Shown: positions 26,435-35,025, counted from the stretch's first letter. The stretch: 58,146 bases of DNA from Pseudomonas nabeulensis (GCF_004682045.1 NZ_QUZT01000044.1:1-58146); one strand, 5' to 3'. A program made the numbers and translations. Notes: a model not told the origin generated them from the sequence alone.

Positions 26435-27199
26435 ATGAGCGAAGCGATCAAACAGCCTGTGAGCCCTGAAGGCATTATCCAGATGCAGGGCGTCAACAAG
26501 TGGTACGGCCAGTTCCACGTGTTGAAAGACATCAACCTCAACGTCAAGCAGGGCGAGCGCATCGTGCTGTGCGGCCCGTCGGGTTCTGGCAAGTCCACCA
26601 CCATCCGCTGCCTCAATCGCCTGGAAGAACACCAGCAGGGCCGCATCGTGGTGGATGGCGTGGAGCTGACCAACGACCTCAAGCAGATCGAAGCGATCCG
26701 CCGCGAAGTCGGCATGGTGTTCCAGCACTTCAACCTGTTCCCGCACCTGACCATCCTGCAAAACTGCACGCTGGCGCCGATGTGGGTGCGCAAGATGCCC
26801 AAGCGCAAGGCCGAGGAAATCGCCATGCACTACCTGGAGCGCGTGCGTATTCCGGAGCAGGCTCACAAGTTTCCGGGGCAACTGTCCGGCGGCCAGCAAC
26901 AGCGTGTGGCGATTGCCCGTGCGTTGTGCATGAAGCCGAAAATCATGCTGTTCGACGAGCCGACCTCGGCCCTCGACCCGGAAATGGTGAAGGAAGTGCT
27001 CGACACCATGATCGGCCTGGCCGAAGACGGCATGACCATGTTGTGCGTGACCCACGAAATGGGCTTTGCGCGCACCGTGGCCAACCGCGTGATCTTTATG
27101 GACAAGGGCGAGATCGTGGAACAGGCAGCACCGAATGACTTCTTCGACAATCCGCAGAATGATCGGACCAAGTTGTTCTTGAGCCAGATTTTGCATTGA
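26435..27199 (+). CDS. aapP: AapP, amino acid ABC transporter ATP-binding protein
   Basis: A 254-residue ATPase energising AapQM. Walker A is GPSGSGKST, the ABC signature LSGGQQQRVAIARAL, Walker B IMLFDEPTSALDP and the switch His is in CVTHEMGF. GGAG lies upstream of ATG 26435. The longer open frame that reaches this gene from inside aapM is a shifted frame and not real. It is the last gene of the operon; a large palindromic element begins 13 nt after its stop. Confidence 0.95.
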   Translation: MSEAIKQPVSPEGIIQMQGVNKWYGQFHVLKDINLNVKQGERIVLCGPSGSGKSTTIRCLNRLEEHQQGRIVVDGVELTNDLKQIEAIRREVGMVFQHFNLFPHLTILQNCTLAPMWVRKMPKRKAEEIAMHYLERVRIPEQAHKFPGQLSGGQQQRVAIARALCMKPKIMLFDEPTSALDPEMVKEVLDTMIGLAEDGMTMLCVTHEMGFARTVANRVIFMDKGEIVEQAAPNDFFDNPQNDRTKLFLSQILH

Positions 27200-27212
27200 T
27201 CGGAGCTTGAAT

Positions 27213-27433
27213 AAATAAACCCGGCCTAGTGCCTAATGCCAGTCAGTTAAGGCAAACACTGTACCTGTGGCGAGGGAGCTTGCTCCCGCTGGACTGCGCA
27301 GCAGTCCCATTCTTTTAAACAAAGAGCGGGGCCGCTTCGCGCCCCAGCGGGAGCAAGCTCCCTCGCCACAGGTCACCTTTTGCCCTTCCGACTTCTTAAC
27401 TGACTGGCATTAGGCTTGGAGCCGGGTTTATTT
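27213..27433. repeat. Nested palindromic element with long terminal inverted repeats around a REPIN
   Basis: Left arm 27213-27251 and right arm 27395-27433 are near-perfect inverted repeats of about 39 bp, sharing AAATAAACCCGGC and GCCTAATGCCAGTCAGTTAA with only a few mismatches between. They enclose a REPIN (27265-27372). The whole lies between the convergent ends of aapP and mqsA. It resembles a MITE or a duplicated convergent-terminator unit; the family is not identified. Confidence 0.75.
27265..27372. repeat. REPIN (GAGGGAGCTTGCTCCC type)
   Basis: Inverted arms GGCGAGGGAGCTTGCTCCCG face each other over a centre that itself contains AGCGGGGCCGCTTCGCGCCCC. The arm is the same as in the algK repeat at 10065. 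Confidence 0.9.
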
Positions 27434-27441
27434 TTTTGGGG

Positions 27442-27936
27442 CTAGGACGTTTTGAGCGATTCAGCCTTATCGTGCTTGGTGTAGGTGAAGGCGCCACGCA
27501 TATCCGCACCCTCGGCCAACACTTTTGCGTCAGCCAGCAAATGCGGGTGACGGTCCAGCAAACGCATCAGCAGCACCAGGGTTTTGGGCGCCAGCAACTC
27601 GCCACGCTCATAGCGAGAGAAGGCGTTGTGGCCGCCACCGGATAGCAGTTCGACGGCTTCTTTTTGCGTCAGGTGCAGTTTGCGGCGGATACGTTTCATC
27701 TCGGCGCCGATCATTTGTCGGAAAGCGAGGGTCAGTTCATCCTTTGCCTCGCCGTAGCGGTCCGCACTGTCGTTTTCTGGATCCCAGAATCCGTCACCAC
27801 ATACCTCACACTCCCAGCCTGAAAGATTGTCGATCCGACGCTCCATCCCTTTGACTTTGATTGTTTCGCTGCGGCCCTCGTAATAGCTCAATGCATCGGG
27901 AGCCCCGCAGATGTAGCACAGCTCTTTCGTTTTCAT
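27442..27936 (-). CDS. mqsA: MqsA-family antitoxin without an intact toxin
   Basis: A 164-residue protein. The N-terminal zinc site is made by C7-x2-C10 and C43-x2-C46. The C-terminal HTH (about 78-135) contains LTQKEAVELL and GGGHNAFSRYERG, including the Asn and Arg (N104, R108) that contact DNA in E. coli MqsA. The zinc domain is longer than in E. coli, and the C-terminus has about 30 extra residues. Its ATG overlaps the stop of a decayed mqsR upstream. It may still act as an autoregulator or a wider repressor. Confidence 0.88.
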   Translation of the reverse strand: MKTKELCYICGAPDALSYYEGRSETIKVKGMERRIDNLSGWECEVCGDGFWDPENDSADRYGEAKDELTLAFRQMIGAEMKRIRRKLHLTQKEAVELLSGGGHNAFSRYERGELLAPKTLVLLMRLLDRHPHLLADAKVLAEGADMRGAFTYTKHDKAESLKTS

Positions 27937-28020
27937 AGGTTTTTCTCCTTGAAGGAGATCACCGGCGGTCTACCGTCTGTGCGGTAAGTGACCTTGATGT
28001 AAATCTCCCTACTTTTCCAT
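27933..28020 (-). pseudogene. mqsR: Remnant of an MqsR-type toxin gene
   Basis: Downstream of the operator, ATG GAA AAG (28020-28012) encodes MEK, the usual MqsR start, and is followed at once by TAG. From 28007, in another frame, comes EIYIKVTYRTDG, RPP and then VISFKEKNL, ending with a TGA that overlaps the mqsA ATG. The tail matches the layout of the E. coli MqsR C-terminus (VYLKITV...VLIVSFKEK). About 70 internal codons appear deleted with a frame change, so no toxin can be made. The comparison is from memory of the family. Confidence 0.6.
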
Positions 28021-28040
28021 AAGACACCCGAGTTCAATAA

Positions 28041-28057
28041 TTACCCTCAGAGGGTAA
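28041..28057. promoter_or_regulatory. Probable MqsA operator
   Basis: TTACCCT-CAG-AGGGTAA is a perfect inverted repeat with a 3-nt spacer. E. coli MqsA binds AACCT-N3-AGGTT, the same geometry. It lies 21 nt upstream of the toxin remnant start, and about 120 nt from the divergent GntR gene, which it might also influence. Confidence 0.65.
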
Positions 28058-28150
28058 TTTTACCAATCGAAAATACTGCTCCTTTTCCTGCCCAAGAACC
28101 CTAGTGCGTTGCCTTTGTAGGCAGCTCCGAATAGGCTGTAGGAAAATTCA

Positions 28151-28163
28151 TCCTATGATTGGA
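28151..28163. promoter_or_regulatory. Imperfect palindrome before the GntR regulator gene
   Basis: TCCTATGATTGGA is a near-palindrome centred 23 nt upstream of the gntR start. FCD-family regulators often bind such sites in their own promoters. This is inference from position and symmetry only. Confidence 0.3.
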
Positions 28164-28179
28164 CGAAAGTGCTAAACCC

Positions 28180-28839
28180 ATGACAGACATCGCCCCTCTG
28201 ATCAAACGCTCCCTGGTGGACCAGGCTCTGGAGCAACTGCGCGAGCGCATCAGCCAAGGCGTATGGGCCATTGGCGAGCGTTTACCCACCGAGCCCGAGC
28301 TGTCGGCCGAGCTGGGCATCAGCCGCAATACTGTGCGCGAAGCCATGCGCGTGCTGGCGTTTTCCGGGTTGATCGAGATCCGCCAGGGCGACGGCAGTTA
28401 TTTGCGCTCGATGACCGACCCGCTCGGCACGATGCGGGCGTTGTCCCACTGCACGCTGGAGCAGGCGCAGGAGACGCGGCAGATTCTGGAAGTGGAGGCG
28501 ATCAGCCTTGCGGCGTTGCGCCGTACCGAAGACGACCTCAAGGATTTACGCGAAGCGCTGGACGCCAGCGCCGCGCTTTATCACGGCGATCTGGAGGCGT
28601 ATATCAACGCCGACCTGATCTTCCACAAGCGCCTGGTGGACGCCGCGCACAACCCGGCGCTGAGCGAGCTGTACCAGTACTTCTCCGCCATCGTCGGCGC
28701 CCAGTTACGCCAGACGTTGAACATCTCGCCTCGGCGCCAGGCAGTGTTCGACCTGCATGTCGCCCTGCTCGACGCGGTCGAAAACCAAGACCCGGAACGC
28801 GCCAAATCCCTCTGCCGGCAGTTGATCAATGAACCCTGA
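28180..28839 (+). CDS. GntR-family transcriptional regulator, FadR/FCD type
   Basis: A 219-residue regulator. The winged helix (about 10-75) includes VWAIGERLPTEPELSAELGISRNTVREAMRVLAF, and a C-terminal all-helical FCD ligand domain follows, with metal-site type residues in DLIFHKRLVDAAHNP. The start at 28180 is the first ATG of the conserved domain. The gene overlaps the downstream MFS transporter by 11 nt, so it probably controls that transporter in response to its substrate. The ligand is unknown. Confidence 0.88.
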   Translation: MTDIAPLIKRSLVDQALEQLRERISQGVWAIGERLPTEPELSAELGISRNTVREAMRVLAFSGLIEIRQGDGSYLRSMTDPLGTMRALSHCTLEQAQETRQILEVEAISLAALRRTEDDLKDLREALDASAALYHGDLEAYINADLIFHKRLVDAAHNPALSELYQYFSAIVGAQLRQTLNISPRRQAVFDLHVALLDAVENQDPERAKSLCRQLINEP

Positions 28840-30082
28840 AACCAAGCTTGAAGAACTGTTGATCGACGCCGAAGCCGACGACGAGGTGGTGCAACACACG
28901 CCGCCTGCTGTGAGTCGCCCGTGGCTGTTGCTGTTGGGACTGATCCTAGTGGCGCTGAACCTGCGCCCGGCGCTGTCGAGCATGTCGCCCTTGCTCAGCG
29001 AAGTGTCCAACAGCCTGGGTTTGTCGGCGGCCAAGGCCGGCTTGCTGACGACATTACCGGTGCTGTGCCTGGGCCTGTTTGCGCCGACCGCACCGATCCT
29101 GGCACGGCGTTTTGGTGCCGAACGCGTGGTGCTGGGCATTCTGCTGACGCTGGCGGCAGGCATCGTCTTGCGCAGTTCTTTCGGTGAAGTCGGATTGTTT
29201 GCTGGCAGCCTGTTGGCCGGCGCCAGTATCGGCATCATCGGCGTCTTGCTGCCGGGCATCGTCAAGCGCGACTTCGCCAGACAAGCGGGCACCATGACTG
29301 GCGTCTACACCATGGCGCTGTGCCTGGGCGCGGCGTTGGCAGCCGGCGCCACGGTGCCACTGAGCCGGTACTTTGGGGACAGCTGGAGCATCGGCCTGGG
29401 CTTCTGGATTGTGCCGGCGCTGGTGGCGGCGTTGTTTTGGTTACCGCAAGTCGGGCAGAAACAGGGCGCCCATCAGGTCGCCTACCGGGTGAAGGGCTTA
29501 TTGCGCGACCGATTGGCCTGGCAGGTGACCCTGTACATGGGCCTGCAATCGTCCCTGGCGTACATCGTGTTTGGCTGGATGCCGTCGATCCTGATCGGCC
29601 GTGGCCTGAGTGCCACCGAGGCGGGGTTGGTGCTGTCCGGTTCGATCATCGTGCAGTTGGCCAGCTCACTCGTCGCGCCGTGGCTGGCCACTCGTGGCAA
29701 GGACCAGCGCCTGGCGATCGTGGTGGTGATGGTGCTGACCTTGGGCGGTCTGTTCGGCTGCCTGTATGCACCGCTCGACGGCCTGTGGGGCTGGGCGATT
29801 TTGCTGGGGTTGGGGCAGGGCGGAACGTTCAGCCTCGCGCTGACGTTGATCGTGCTGCGCTCGCGGGATTCCCATGTGGCCGCCAACTTGTCGAGCATGG
29901 CCCAAGGCATTGGTTACACGCTGGCGTCCATGGGGCCATTCGCCGTGGGCCTGGTGCACGATTGGAGCGGCGGCTGGGCTGCCGTGGGCTGGATTTTTGC
30001 GGTACTTGGCGTGGGCGCCATCGTGGCCGGCCTGGGGGCAGGCCGGGCGATGTACGTGGATGTGCGCAGCGAGAAGGTGTGA
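28829..30082 (+). CDS. MFS transporter, CynX/NimT (cyanate/nitroimidazole) family
   Basis: A 417-residue protein with 12 predicted membrane segments after a 30-residue acidic cytoplasmic N-terminus. The segment LILVALNLRPALSSMSPLL is the hallmark of the CynX family. No cyanase gene is nearby, so cyanate is not supported as the substrate. Its start lies inside the gntR 3' end (11-nt overlap), and it converges with the fimbrial operon, leaving 3 nt between stops. Confidence 0.85.
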   Translation: MNPETKLEELLIDAEADDEVVQHTPPAVSRPWLLLLGLILVALNLRPALSSMSPLLSEVSNSLGLSAAKAGLLTTLPVLCLGLFAPTAPILARRFGAERVVLGILLTLAAGIVLRSSFGEVGLFAGSLLAGASIGIIGVLLPGIVKRDFARQAGTMTGVYTMALCLGAALAAGATVPLSRYFGDSWSIGLGFWIVPALVAALFWLPQVGQKQGAHQVAYRVKGLLRDRLAWQVTLYMGLQSSLAYIVFGWMPSILIGRGLSATEAGLVLSGSIIVQLASSLVAPWLATRGKDQRLAIVVVMVLTLGGLFGCLYAPLDGLWGWAILLGLGQGGTFSLALTLIVLRSRDSHVAANLSSMAQGIGYTLASMGPFAVGLVHDWSGGWAAVGWIFAVLGVGAIVAGLGAGRAMYVDVRSEKV

Positions 30083-30085
30083 GGA

Positions 30086-30721
30086 TTAGAGGTACACCAC
30101 TTCCAGGGTGGCGGAGCCATCCATCGGCGTGTCGGTGCTCAAGTCCAGGTTCTGCTTGGCGTTGATCACCGCTTCCAGCTTCAAGGTACTGGTCAGGTTC
30201 TGGATCGCCGAAGGGCCGGCCACGCTGCCGATCACATCGGTAAACCCCAGCAGGCTGCGTGAGCCGACATCAATGGGGTTGGTGTTGGAGGTGCGCCACG
30301 CCACACCGCCGGTGGTGGACTCGGTGCCGTAGATCTGCGGCAAGTCATCCACCACGGTCTGCTTGGGGTCGAAACTCACCGAGTACACGCCGAGCTTGTT
30401 GCCGCTGTGGTCCAGCCCAAGGCCGTAATAGATCTCGCTGTTCACGTGGGCCGTGCCGTCGCGGTTGTCGCGCATGCGCAAGGCGTAACGGCCAGCGGCA
30501 TTGCAGCTCACTGTCAGCGTCAGGTACTTGAGGGGCAACCGCGTGCCGGTGGCCTGGTTGAGGTCTTTCTGGGAGATCTTGCCGAAGTCCACCAATCCGC
30601 CGCCGGACAGCACCGGTGTGCAGGCCATGGGCGTGATCAGGCCCGTGACGGTGAGCTCAACAGTGGAGGCGGCTTGGGCGGCGCCAGAAAGAAAAGCCAG
30701 AACAATCAGTGCATTTTTCAT
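30086..30721 (-). CDS. DUF1120-type fimbrial subunit (last gene of operon)
   Basis: A 211-residue exported protein: signal peptide MKNALIVLAFLSGAAQA, mature start STVELTVTGLITPMAC. Two cysteines, one in PMACTP and one in TVSCNA, can form the pilin disulfide. The C-terminus GSATLEVVYL has alternating hydrophobics and a penultimate Tyr, as in chaperone-usher pilins. It is the tenth gene in transcription order, 9 nt after its neighbour. Specific role unknown. Confidence 0.85.
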   Translation of the reverse strand: MKNALIVLAFLSGAAQAASTVELTVTGLITPMACTPVLSGGGLVDFGKISQKDLNQATGTRLPLKYLTLTVSCNAAGRYALRMRDNRDGTAHVNSEIYYGLGLDHSGNKLGVYSVSFDPKQTVVDDLPQIYGTESTTGGVAWRTSNTNPIDVGSRSLLGFTDVIGSVAGPSAIQNLTSTLKLEAVINAKQNLDLSTDTPMDGSATLEVVYL

Positions 30722-30730
30722 GGAACGCTC

Positions 30731-31354
30731 CTAGAGATAGTTGATTTCGAGGGTGACCGAACCGTCGATGGGCACTTCTTTGGTCAGGGTAAGTGTGTTG
30801 GCAGGGGCGATTCGTGGTGTGATCTGCACCTGCGCGCTCAGATGCTGGATCGGATCCGGGGCCAGGTTGGGCGTGCTCCAGTTAAAGGTGAACGAGGAGA
30901 GAAAGGCGGCTGACAAAATCGAGGAGGGGCCCCAAGACGTCGTTCCCACGGAACTGATGGCGCGCATCTCGGCGCCATCGGCCATGATTGACTGGAGATT
31001 CAATGCCATGCTGCCAAGCTTTTCATTGCCATTGACCAACCCAAGGCCGAATTTGTGCACAGTCTCATTATCGAAATGGGAGCCAGAACGGTTATCCGAG
31101 GGCTTCAAGGCCACCAGGGTCGATCCTGCGCAGGTGAGCGTCAGTTGCAGGTTGTGGACGGGAAGCGCGGTGGGTTGATCGGCGTTCAGTTCCTTGGCGG
31201 CAATCTTGCCCAGGTCATACACACCGCCATTGGACAGACTCGGTTCGCAGGCGCTGGGCGTGATCTTTCCGCTGACGCTCAGGTCGACGCTGGACGCGGC
31301 TTGGGCGCAGGGGACGCTTGCCAGCAGGGCAAGCAGGGTCAGTAGCTTTGTCAT
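30731..31354 (-). CDS. DUF1120-type fimbrial subunit
   Basis: A 207-residue subunit. I chose MTKLLTLLALLASVPCAQA at 31354, because the open frame upstream of it lies in the end of the preceding gene. The mature start is ASSVDLSVSGKITPSACEP. Cysteines are in PSACEP and TLTCAG, and the C-terminus is GSVTLEINYL. It follows the two-domain protein by 10 nt and so probably works with the putative tip. Confidence 0.85.
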   Translation of the reverse strand: MTKLLTLLALLASVPCAQAASSVDLSVSGKITPSACEPSLSNGGVYDLGKIAAKELNADQPTALPVHNLQLTLTCAGSTLVALKPSDNRSGSHFDNETVHKFGLGLVNGNEKLGSMALNLQSIMADGAEMRAISSVGTTSWGPSSILSAAFLSSFTFNWSTPNLAPDPIQHLSAQVQITPRIAPANTLTLTKEVPIDGSVTLEINYL

Positions 31355-31364
31355 CGAAGTGTTC

Positions 31365-32489
31365 TCAAAGGTAATTGATTTCGAGGGTGCCCGAACCGTC
31401 GAGCCGCACCTCACTGCCCAGGTCCAGCGAACCCAGGGGGGCCAGTACCGCTTCCAGGTTCAGCGTGGCGCTGAGGTTTTGAATGGCGCTGGGGCCGCTG
31501 ATGCTGCCGGCGTTTGCGCTGAAACCCAGGTAGCGGTTGGCGGCGACCGCCATCGGGCTGGCACTGGCACTGTTCCACGGCGCGCCACCGGTGGCGGAGT
31601 CGGTGCGATAGACCTGCATGAGGCTGTCTGCCGTGATCCGTGCCGGGTCGAAGATCAGCCGGTAGCGCCCGATCTTTTGTTGCCTGGCATCCAGCCCCAG
31701 GCCATAGACGGTGTCGTCCGCACCACCGGTTGCCGAGCCCTGGCGGTTGTCCTGCATGCGCAGGGCAAAGGCCGTCGGGGCGTCGCACGTGACGCTCAGT
31801 ACTACCTGGCGTGGTAGCAGGGTGGTTTCCTGGTGCTGACTCAAATCAATGACCGACAGTTTGCCCAGGTCCACATTCCCGCCATTGGACAGGCTCGGCG
31901 TGCACGCCGCCGGGGCGAAGCGGGCGAGCAGGTTCAATTCCCGCGAGCGGCCGGTGCCGATGGCATCGAACAGCCCGCTGGTTTCCCAGGTCACGGCATC
32001 TCGCACGTTTGATGCCTGTTCGGAGGCCCAGGCGCTGGCATCGATCTGCACTGACAGGCTGCGGCCCTTGACCGCTGTACCGCTACGCATCGGCCCAATG
32101 CCGTGCTCCGGGCGCCAGGGCAGCGTGGCGGCAGTCATCACCGGCGATTGGCCCGCGCCGGGTAACAAACCCAACTCCACGGCCTGGCCATCGAGCACGG
32201 CATCGCGCACCTGCAAGCCATAGCTGCCACGTTCGGTGAAGCGAAAGCGTTGTGCGCTCGCCGCCAACCCTCGATAAAAAATACTCAGGTCGGCCTGCTC
32301 GGGACAGTTGAGCGTGAGGGTCAAACGGCGCTCCCCCAGCAGCCGTTCCGAGCTGGGAACGAGCGCCACGGCGCGGTTCATCAGGCCGAAGTCCAGGCGC
32401 GATTCGCTGAGGTTGAGCTGGCATTCATCGGCGCCCCACGCGTGGGTGCCCAGCAGTGCAAGGCCCAGTGAGAATAAGGCAGGTTTCAT
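31365..32489 (-). CDS. Two-domain DUF1120 protein, putative fimbrial tip adhesin
   Basis: A 374-residue exported protein, almost twice the length of the other subunits. The signal peptide is MKPALFSLGLALLGTHAWG; ATG 32489 has GAGG 9 nt upstream. Residues about 20-185 form an N-terminal domain with its own Cys pair (DECQLNL, TLNCPE). A DUF1120 pilin domain follows, starting near PAACTPSLSNGG and ending GSGTLEINYL. A receptor-binding domain fused to a pilin domain and encoded next to the usher is the layout of tip adhesins. This role is inferred. Confidence 0.75.
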   Translation of the reverse strand: MKPALFSLGLALLGTHAWGADECQLNLSESRLDFGLMNRAVALVPSSERLLGERRLTLTLNCPEQADLSIFYRGLAASAQRFRFTERGSYGLQVRDAVLDGQAVELGLLPGAGQSPVMTAATLPWRPEHGIGPMRSGTAVKGRSLSVQIDASAWASEQASNVRDAVTWETSGLFDAIGTGRSRELNLLARFAPAACTPSLSNGGNVDLGKLSVIDLSQHQETTLLPRQVVLSVTCDAPTAFALRMQDNRQGSATGGADDTVYGLGLDARQQKIGRYRLIFDPARITADSLMQVYRTDSATGGAPWNSASASPMAVAANRYLGFSANAGSISGPSAIQNLSATLNLEAVLAPLGSLDLGSEVRLDGSGTLEINYL

Positions 32490-32500
32490 GATGGTTATCC

Positions 32501-34951
32501 TCATGGCTTCAAGCACCGGGCTGGTGCGCTTTCGTAATACAGATCCGGATCACCGGTTTGTGGCAGGTTGAAGCTCAGTCGGCAGCGTGGCTGGCCAGGC
32601 GCCTTGATCCACAGTGGGCGGGTGTCGAGCACGTTGGACAGGAAGACTTGACTGCCTTCCTGAACCAAGGTGATGAACTCGCCGCTCTCGGTGCTCACTG
32701 CCGCGCCCCGTGGTAACGGTTGGCCATCGTCGGTGGTCACGCTCAACAGGGCGCGACGGGTCATGGTGACGCCGAATTGCACCTTGTCGACGCTGCCTCG
32801 CCCGACCGTCAGTACGGCCATGCCGTTGCTGATGTCGGCGTTGCGCGGCAGTGAACGGGTTTGCACCTCAACCGGGCTACGACCGTAGGCCGTCAGCTGT
32901 GGCGCCACCGCCTGGCCTTGCCAGTCGGTCCACACCGGGCCGCTGGGCGTCGAGACCTTGATCCCCGCCATATCGCCGACTTGCATCACTGCAAAGGTGT
33001 CGCGAACCGGATACGGTGAAAACGTCACGCCATCGCCATGCACCACCACACCGCCACGGGCGCCGCCCTGGTAGCTGGAACGATCGGCGTCGGAGCGGGT
33101 GTAGTTGAAATCCAGCTGGCTGTAATAGGGCAACGCCGACACACCCACGGACGATTCCACTTCGCGGTCGCGGCTGTCGCGCTCCACACCTACGCGGTAG
33201 GCCAACTGATCATTGACCTGCTCACTCATGCCCACCCCAAGGCGGTGCTCACCGCCGGTATTGCGGGCCCAGGCACGGCCACGGCGGTTCTCACCCAGGG
33301 GCAGGCTGATGTTCAGGTAGACGCTGTCGTCGCTTTGCTGACGGCCACCCACTTGCCATTCGGCATTGGCGGAAACCGACACCGCGCCAAATGACGTGCC
33401 CCACGACGCCAGCGCCCGGCTGCTGCTGAAACCGGCATACGAGGCCGAGCGTGAAATGCCGGCGCTGAAGGCGCCCAGCCGGGGACTGGCCCACGAGGCC
33501 GTGAGGCTTTGCTGGTCGCGGTAGCGCGAGCGCTCCTGCTCACGGGTGTAGACGGCGTAAGTGGACTCATCCAGGTCACGGTAGCCCAATGATCGCCAGG
33601 ACGCGGCGGTGGTGATCGCCCAGTTGTCGCCAAGGCGCTGGGACCAGGACAGGTCGGTCTGCACCCCTTGTTCGTTGCCCACTCGCGTAGCCTGGGCGCC
33701 CTGGAAGCCAAACTGCACCTGGCTGTCCGGACGGGGCAGCCAGCCCAGGTTCATGCCGGCCGCGCGGTATTCGTCGGCGATCAGTCCGCCCGCACCTACG
33801 CTGACTCGGGTGTGCAACGCACCGCTCCATCCGGCGCTGACCACCCAGGGCTCGGCGCCATCACTCTCACCGATCTTGCGCACCTGGCCCGCCGCCACGG
33901 AGTATCCCGGCGCCGGCAACCCGAGCCCCAGCATGGCGGCCGGTACGGTAAAACGCCGCTCTTCGCCAGTGGTTTCCCTGACGGTGACTTCCACGTCGGA
34001 GCGGCTGTTCAGACGCTTGACATCGGTCAGGGAAAAAGGCCCGGAAGGGACGACTGTGGAGTGGATCAGCGCACCGTTCTGCCGGACTTCGACCTGTGCC
34101 GGGCTGTTGGCGATCCCCGTGATGGTCGCGCCTTGGTTCTGGTCCTGCAGGGCGGTTTCGTTCAGCACCTGGGCGCCGGTGATTTGCGTACCGGCCAGCA
34201 CCGGGTTGTACAGGTTGATCTGCCCCGCCTGGAACACCGCTTGTTGCTCGGCGAAGGTGCGCTGGGCATAGGCATCCAGATGGGTGGTGCGCGAAACCTT
34301 GTCTTGCCAGGTTTGCACCTGCCGGCTGCGCACGATCCAGTCACCGGCGTTGAACCCGACCTCGGTGTTGGCTGAGCCGAAGCGGTTGCTGCCGTCTGCG
34401 TACTCGTTGTGCAAGCCCGTCAGGTCGTAGTTGAGCAGGCCGGCGATGCCGCCGCTCTGGTAGCCGGACACGTCCTGTACCGCCGGGCGTATCGCTTCGC
34501 TGGGGACGATCAGGGCGAGGTTGAGGGCGGCGGGGTCTTGCTCGACCACGGTCTGTGGATAGGTAGCCAGGAAGTCCTGGCAGGGCGCATCCGTGCCTGG
34601 CATCACCAGGTTGCCGGTGTCCAGCAGGGATCGGTCAAAGCACAAGGCGCCCTCGCGATCAAACGCGACGTCCACCCGGCCCCGGCGCTGGCCGTTGACG
34701 CTGAGGTTCACCGCGTGTCGACCTGGGGGAAAGTGGGGGGCGTCCAGCAGCAAGTGGGCCAGCGCGGGGTCGATTCCACGCTGGGCCAGGGTTTGCGGGT
34801 CGAACGAGCCGGGTTTTGTTGCCTCCTCGGCCGAGGGTTCGCCGAAGGGCCATAGGGTGCCAAGGGTCATCGCCAGCCCTGCCAGAAAGGCATGGCGCAG
34901 TGAAACGCCAGGCACGGCTTCGCCGTCGCGGTCAGTCATTACTGTGCTCAC
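32501..34951 (-). CDS. Fimbrial outer-membrane usher protein (PapC/FimD family)
   Basis: An 816-residue usher that would form the outer-membrane pore and assembly platform. After a signal-anchor-like segment (HAFLAGLAMTLGTLW) come the N-terminal chaperone-binding domain, the barrel (GLLNYDLTGLHNEY onward, VFQAGQINLYNPVLAGTQITG), a plug region, and the C-terminal domain with a Cys pair (PRCRLSF, APARCLKP). A GTG start at 34951 has GGGA 8 nt upstream; ATG 34939 is the alternative. It is the only usher in the operon, so all eight subunits would pass through it. Confidence 0.92.
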   Translation of the reverse strand: MSTVMTDRDGEAVPGVSLRHAFLAGLAMTLGTLWPFGEPSAEEATKPGSFDPQTLAQRGIDPALAHLLLDAPHFPPGRHAVNLSVNGQRRGRVDVAFDREGALCFDRSLLDTGNLVMPGTDAPCQDFLATYPQTVVEQDPAALNLALIVPSEAIRPAVQDVSGYQSGGIAGLLNYDLTGLHNEYADGSNRFGSANTEVGFNAGDWIVRSRQVQTWQDKVSRTTHLDAYAQRTFAEQQAVFQAGQINLYNPVLAGTQITGAQVLNETALQDQNQGATITGIANSPAQVEVRQNGALIHSTVVPSGPFSLTDVKRLNSRSDVEVTVRETTGEERRFTVPAAMLGLGLPAPGYSVAAGQVRKIGESDGAEPWVVSAGWSGALHTRVSVGAGGLIADEYRAAGMNLGWLPRPDSQVQFGFQGAQATRVGNEQGVQTDLSWSQRLGDNWAITTAASWRSLGYRDLDESTYAVYTREQERSRYRDQQSLTASWASPRLGAFSAGISRSASYAGFSSSRALASWGTSFGAVSVSANAEWQVGGRQQSDDSVYLNISLPLGENRRGRAWARNTGGEHRLGVGMSEQVNDQLAYRVGVERDSRDREVESSVGVSALPYYSQLDFNYTRSDADRSSYQGGARGGVVVHGDGVTFSPYPVRDTFAVMQVGDMAGIKVSTPSGPVWTDWQGQAVAPQLTAYGRSPVEVQTRSLPRNADISNGMAVLTVGRGSVDKVQFGVTMTRRALLSVTTDDGQPLPRGAAVSTESGEFITLVQEGSQVFLSNVLDTRPLWIKAPGQPRCRLSFNLPQTGDPDLYYESAPARCLKP

Positions 34952-35005
34952 AAGGTCGTTCCCAATGATGGAAGCGTGTTGGCCGCACTGCGGCGGGGCT
35001 TCCGG

Positions 35006-35025
35006 GTGGCCTTCAATGAGGCCAC
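35006..35025. repeat. Stem-loop between chaperone and usher genes
   Basis: GTGGCCT-TCAATG-AGGCCAC is a perfect 7-bp stem in the 116-nt chaperone-usher gap. On the coding strand it is not followed by a T-run, so it is not a classic terminator. Confidence 0.55.
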
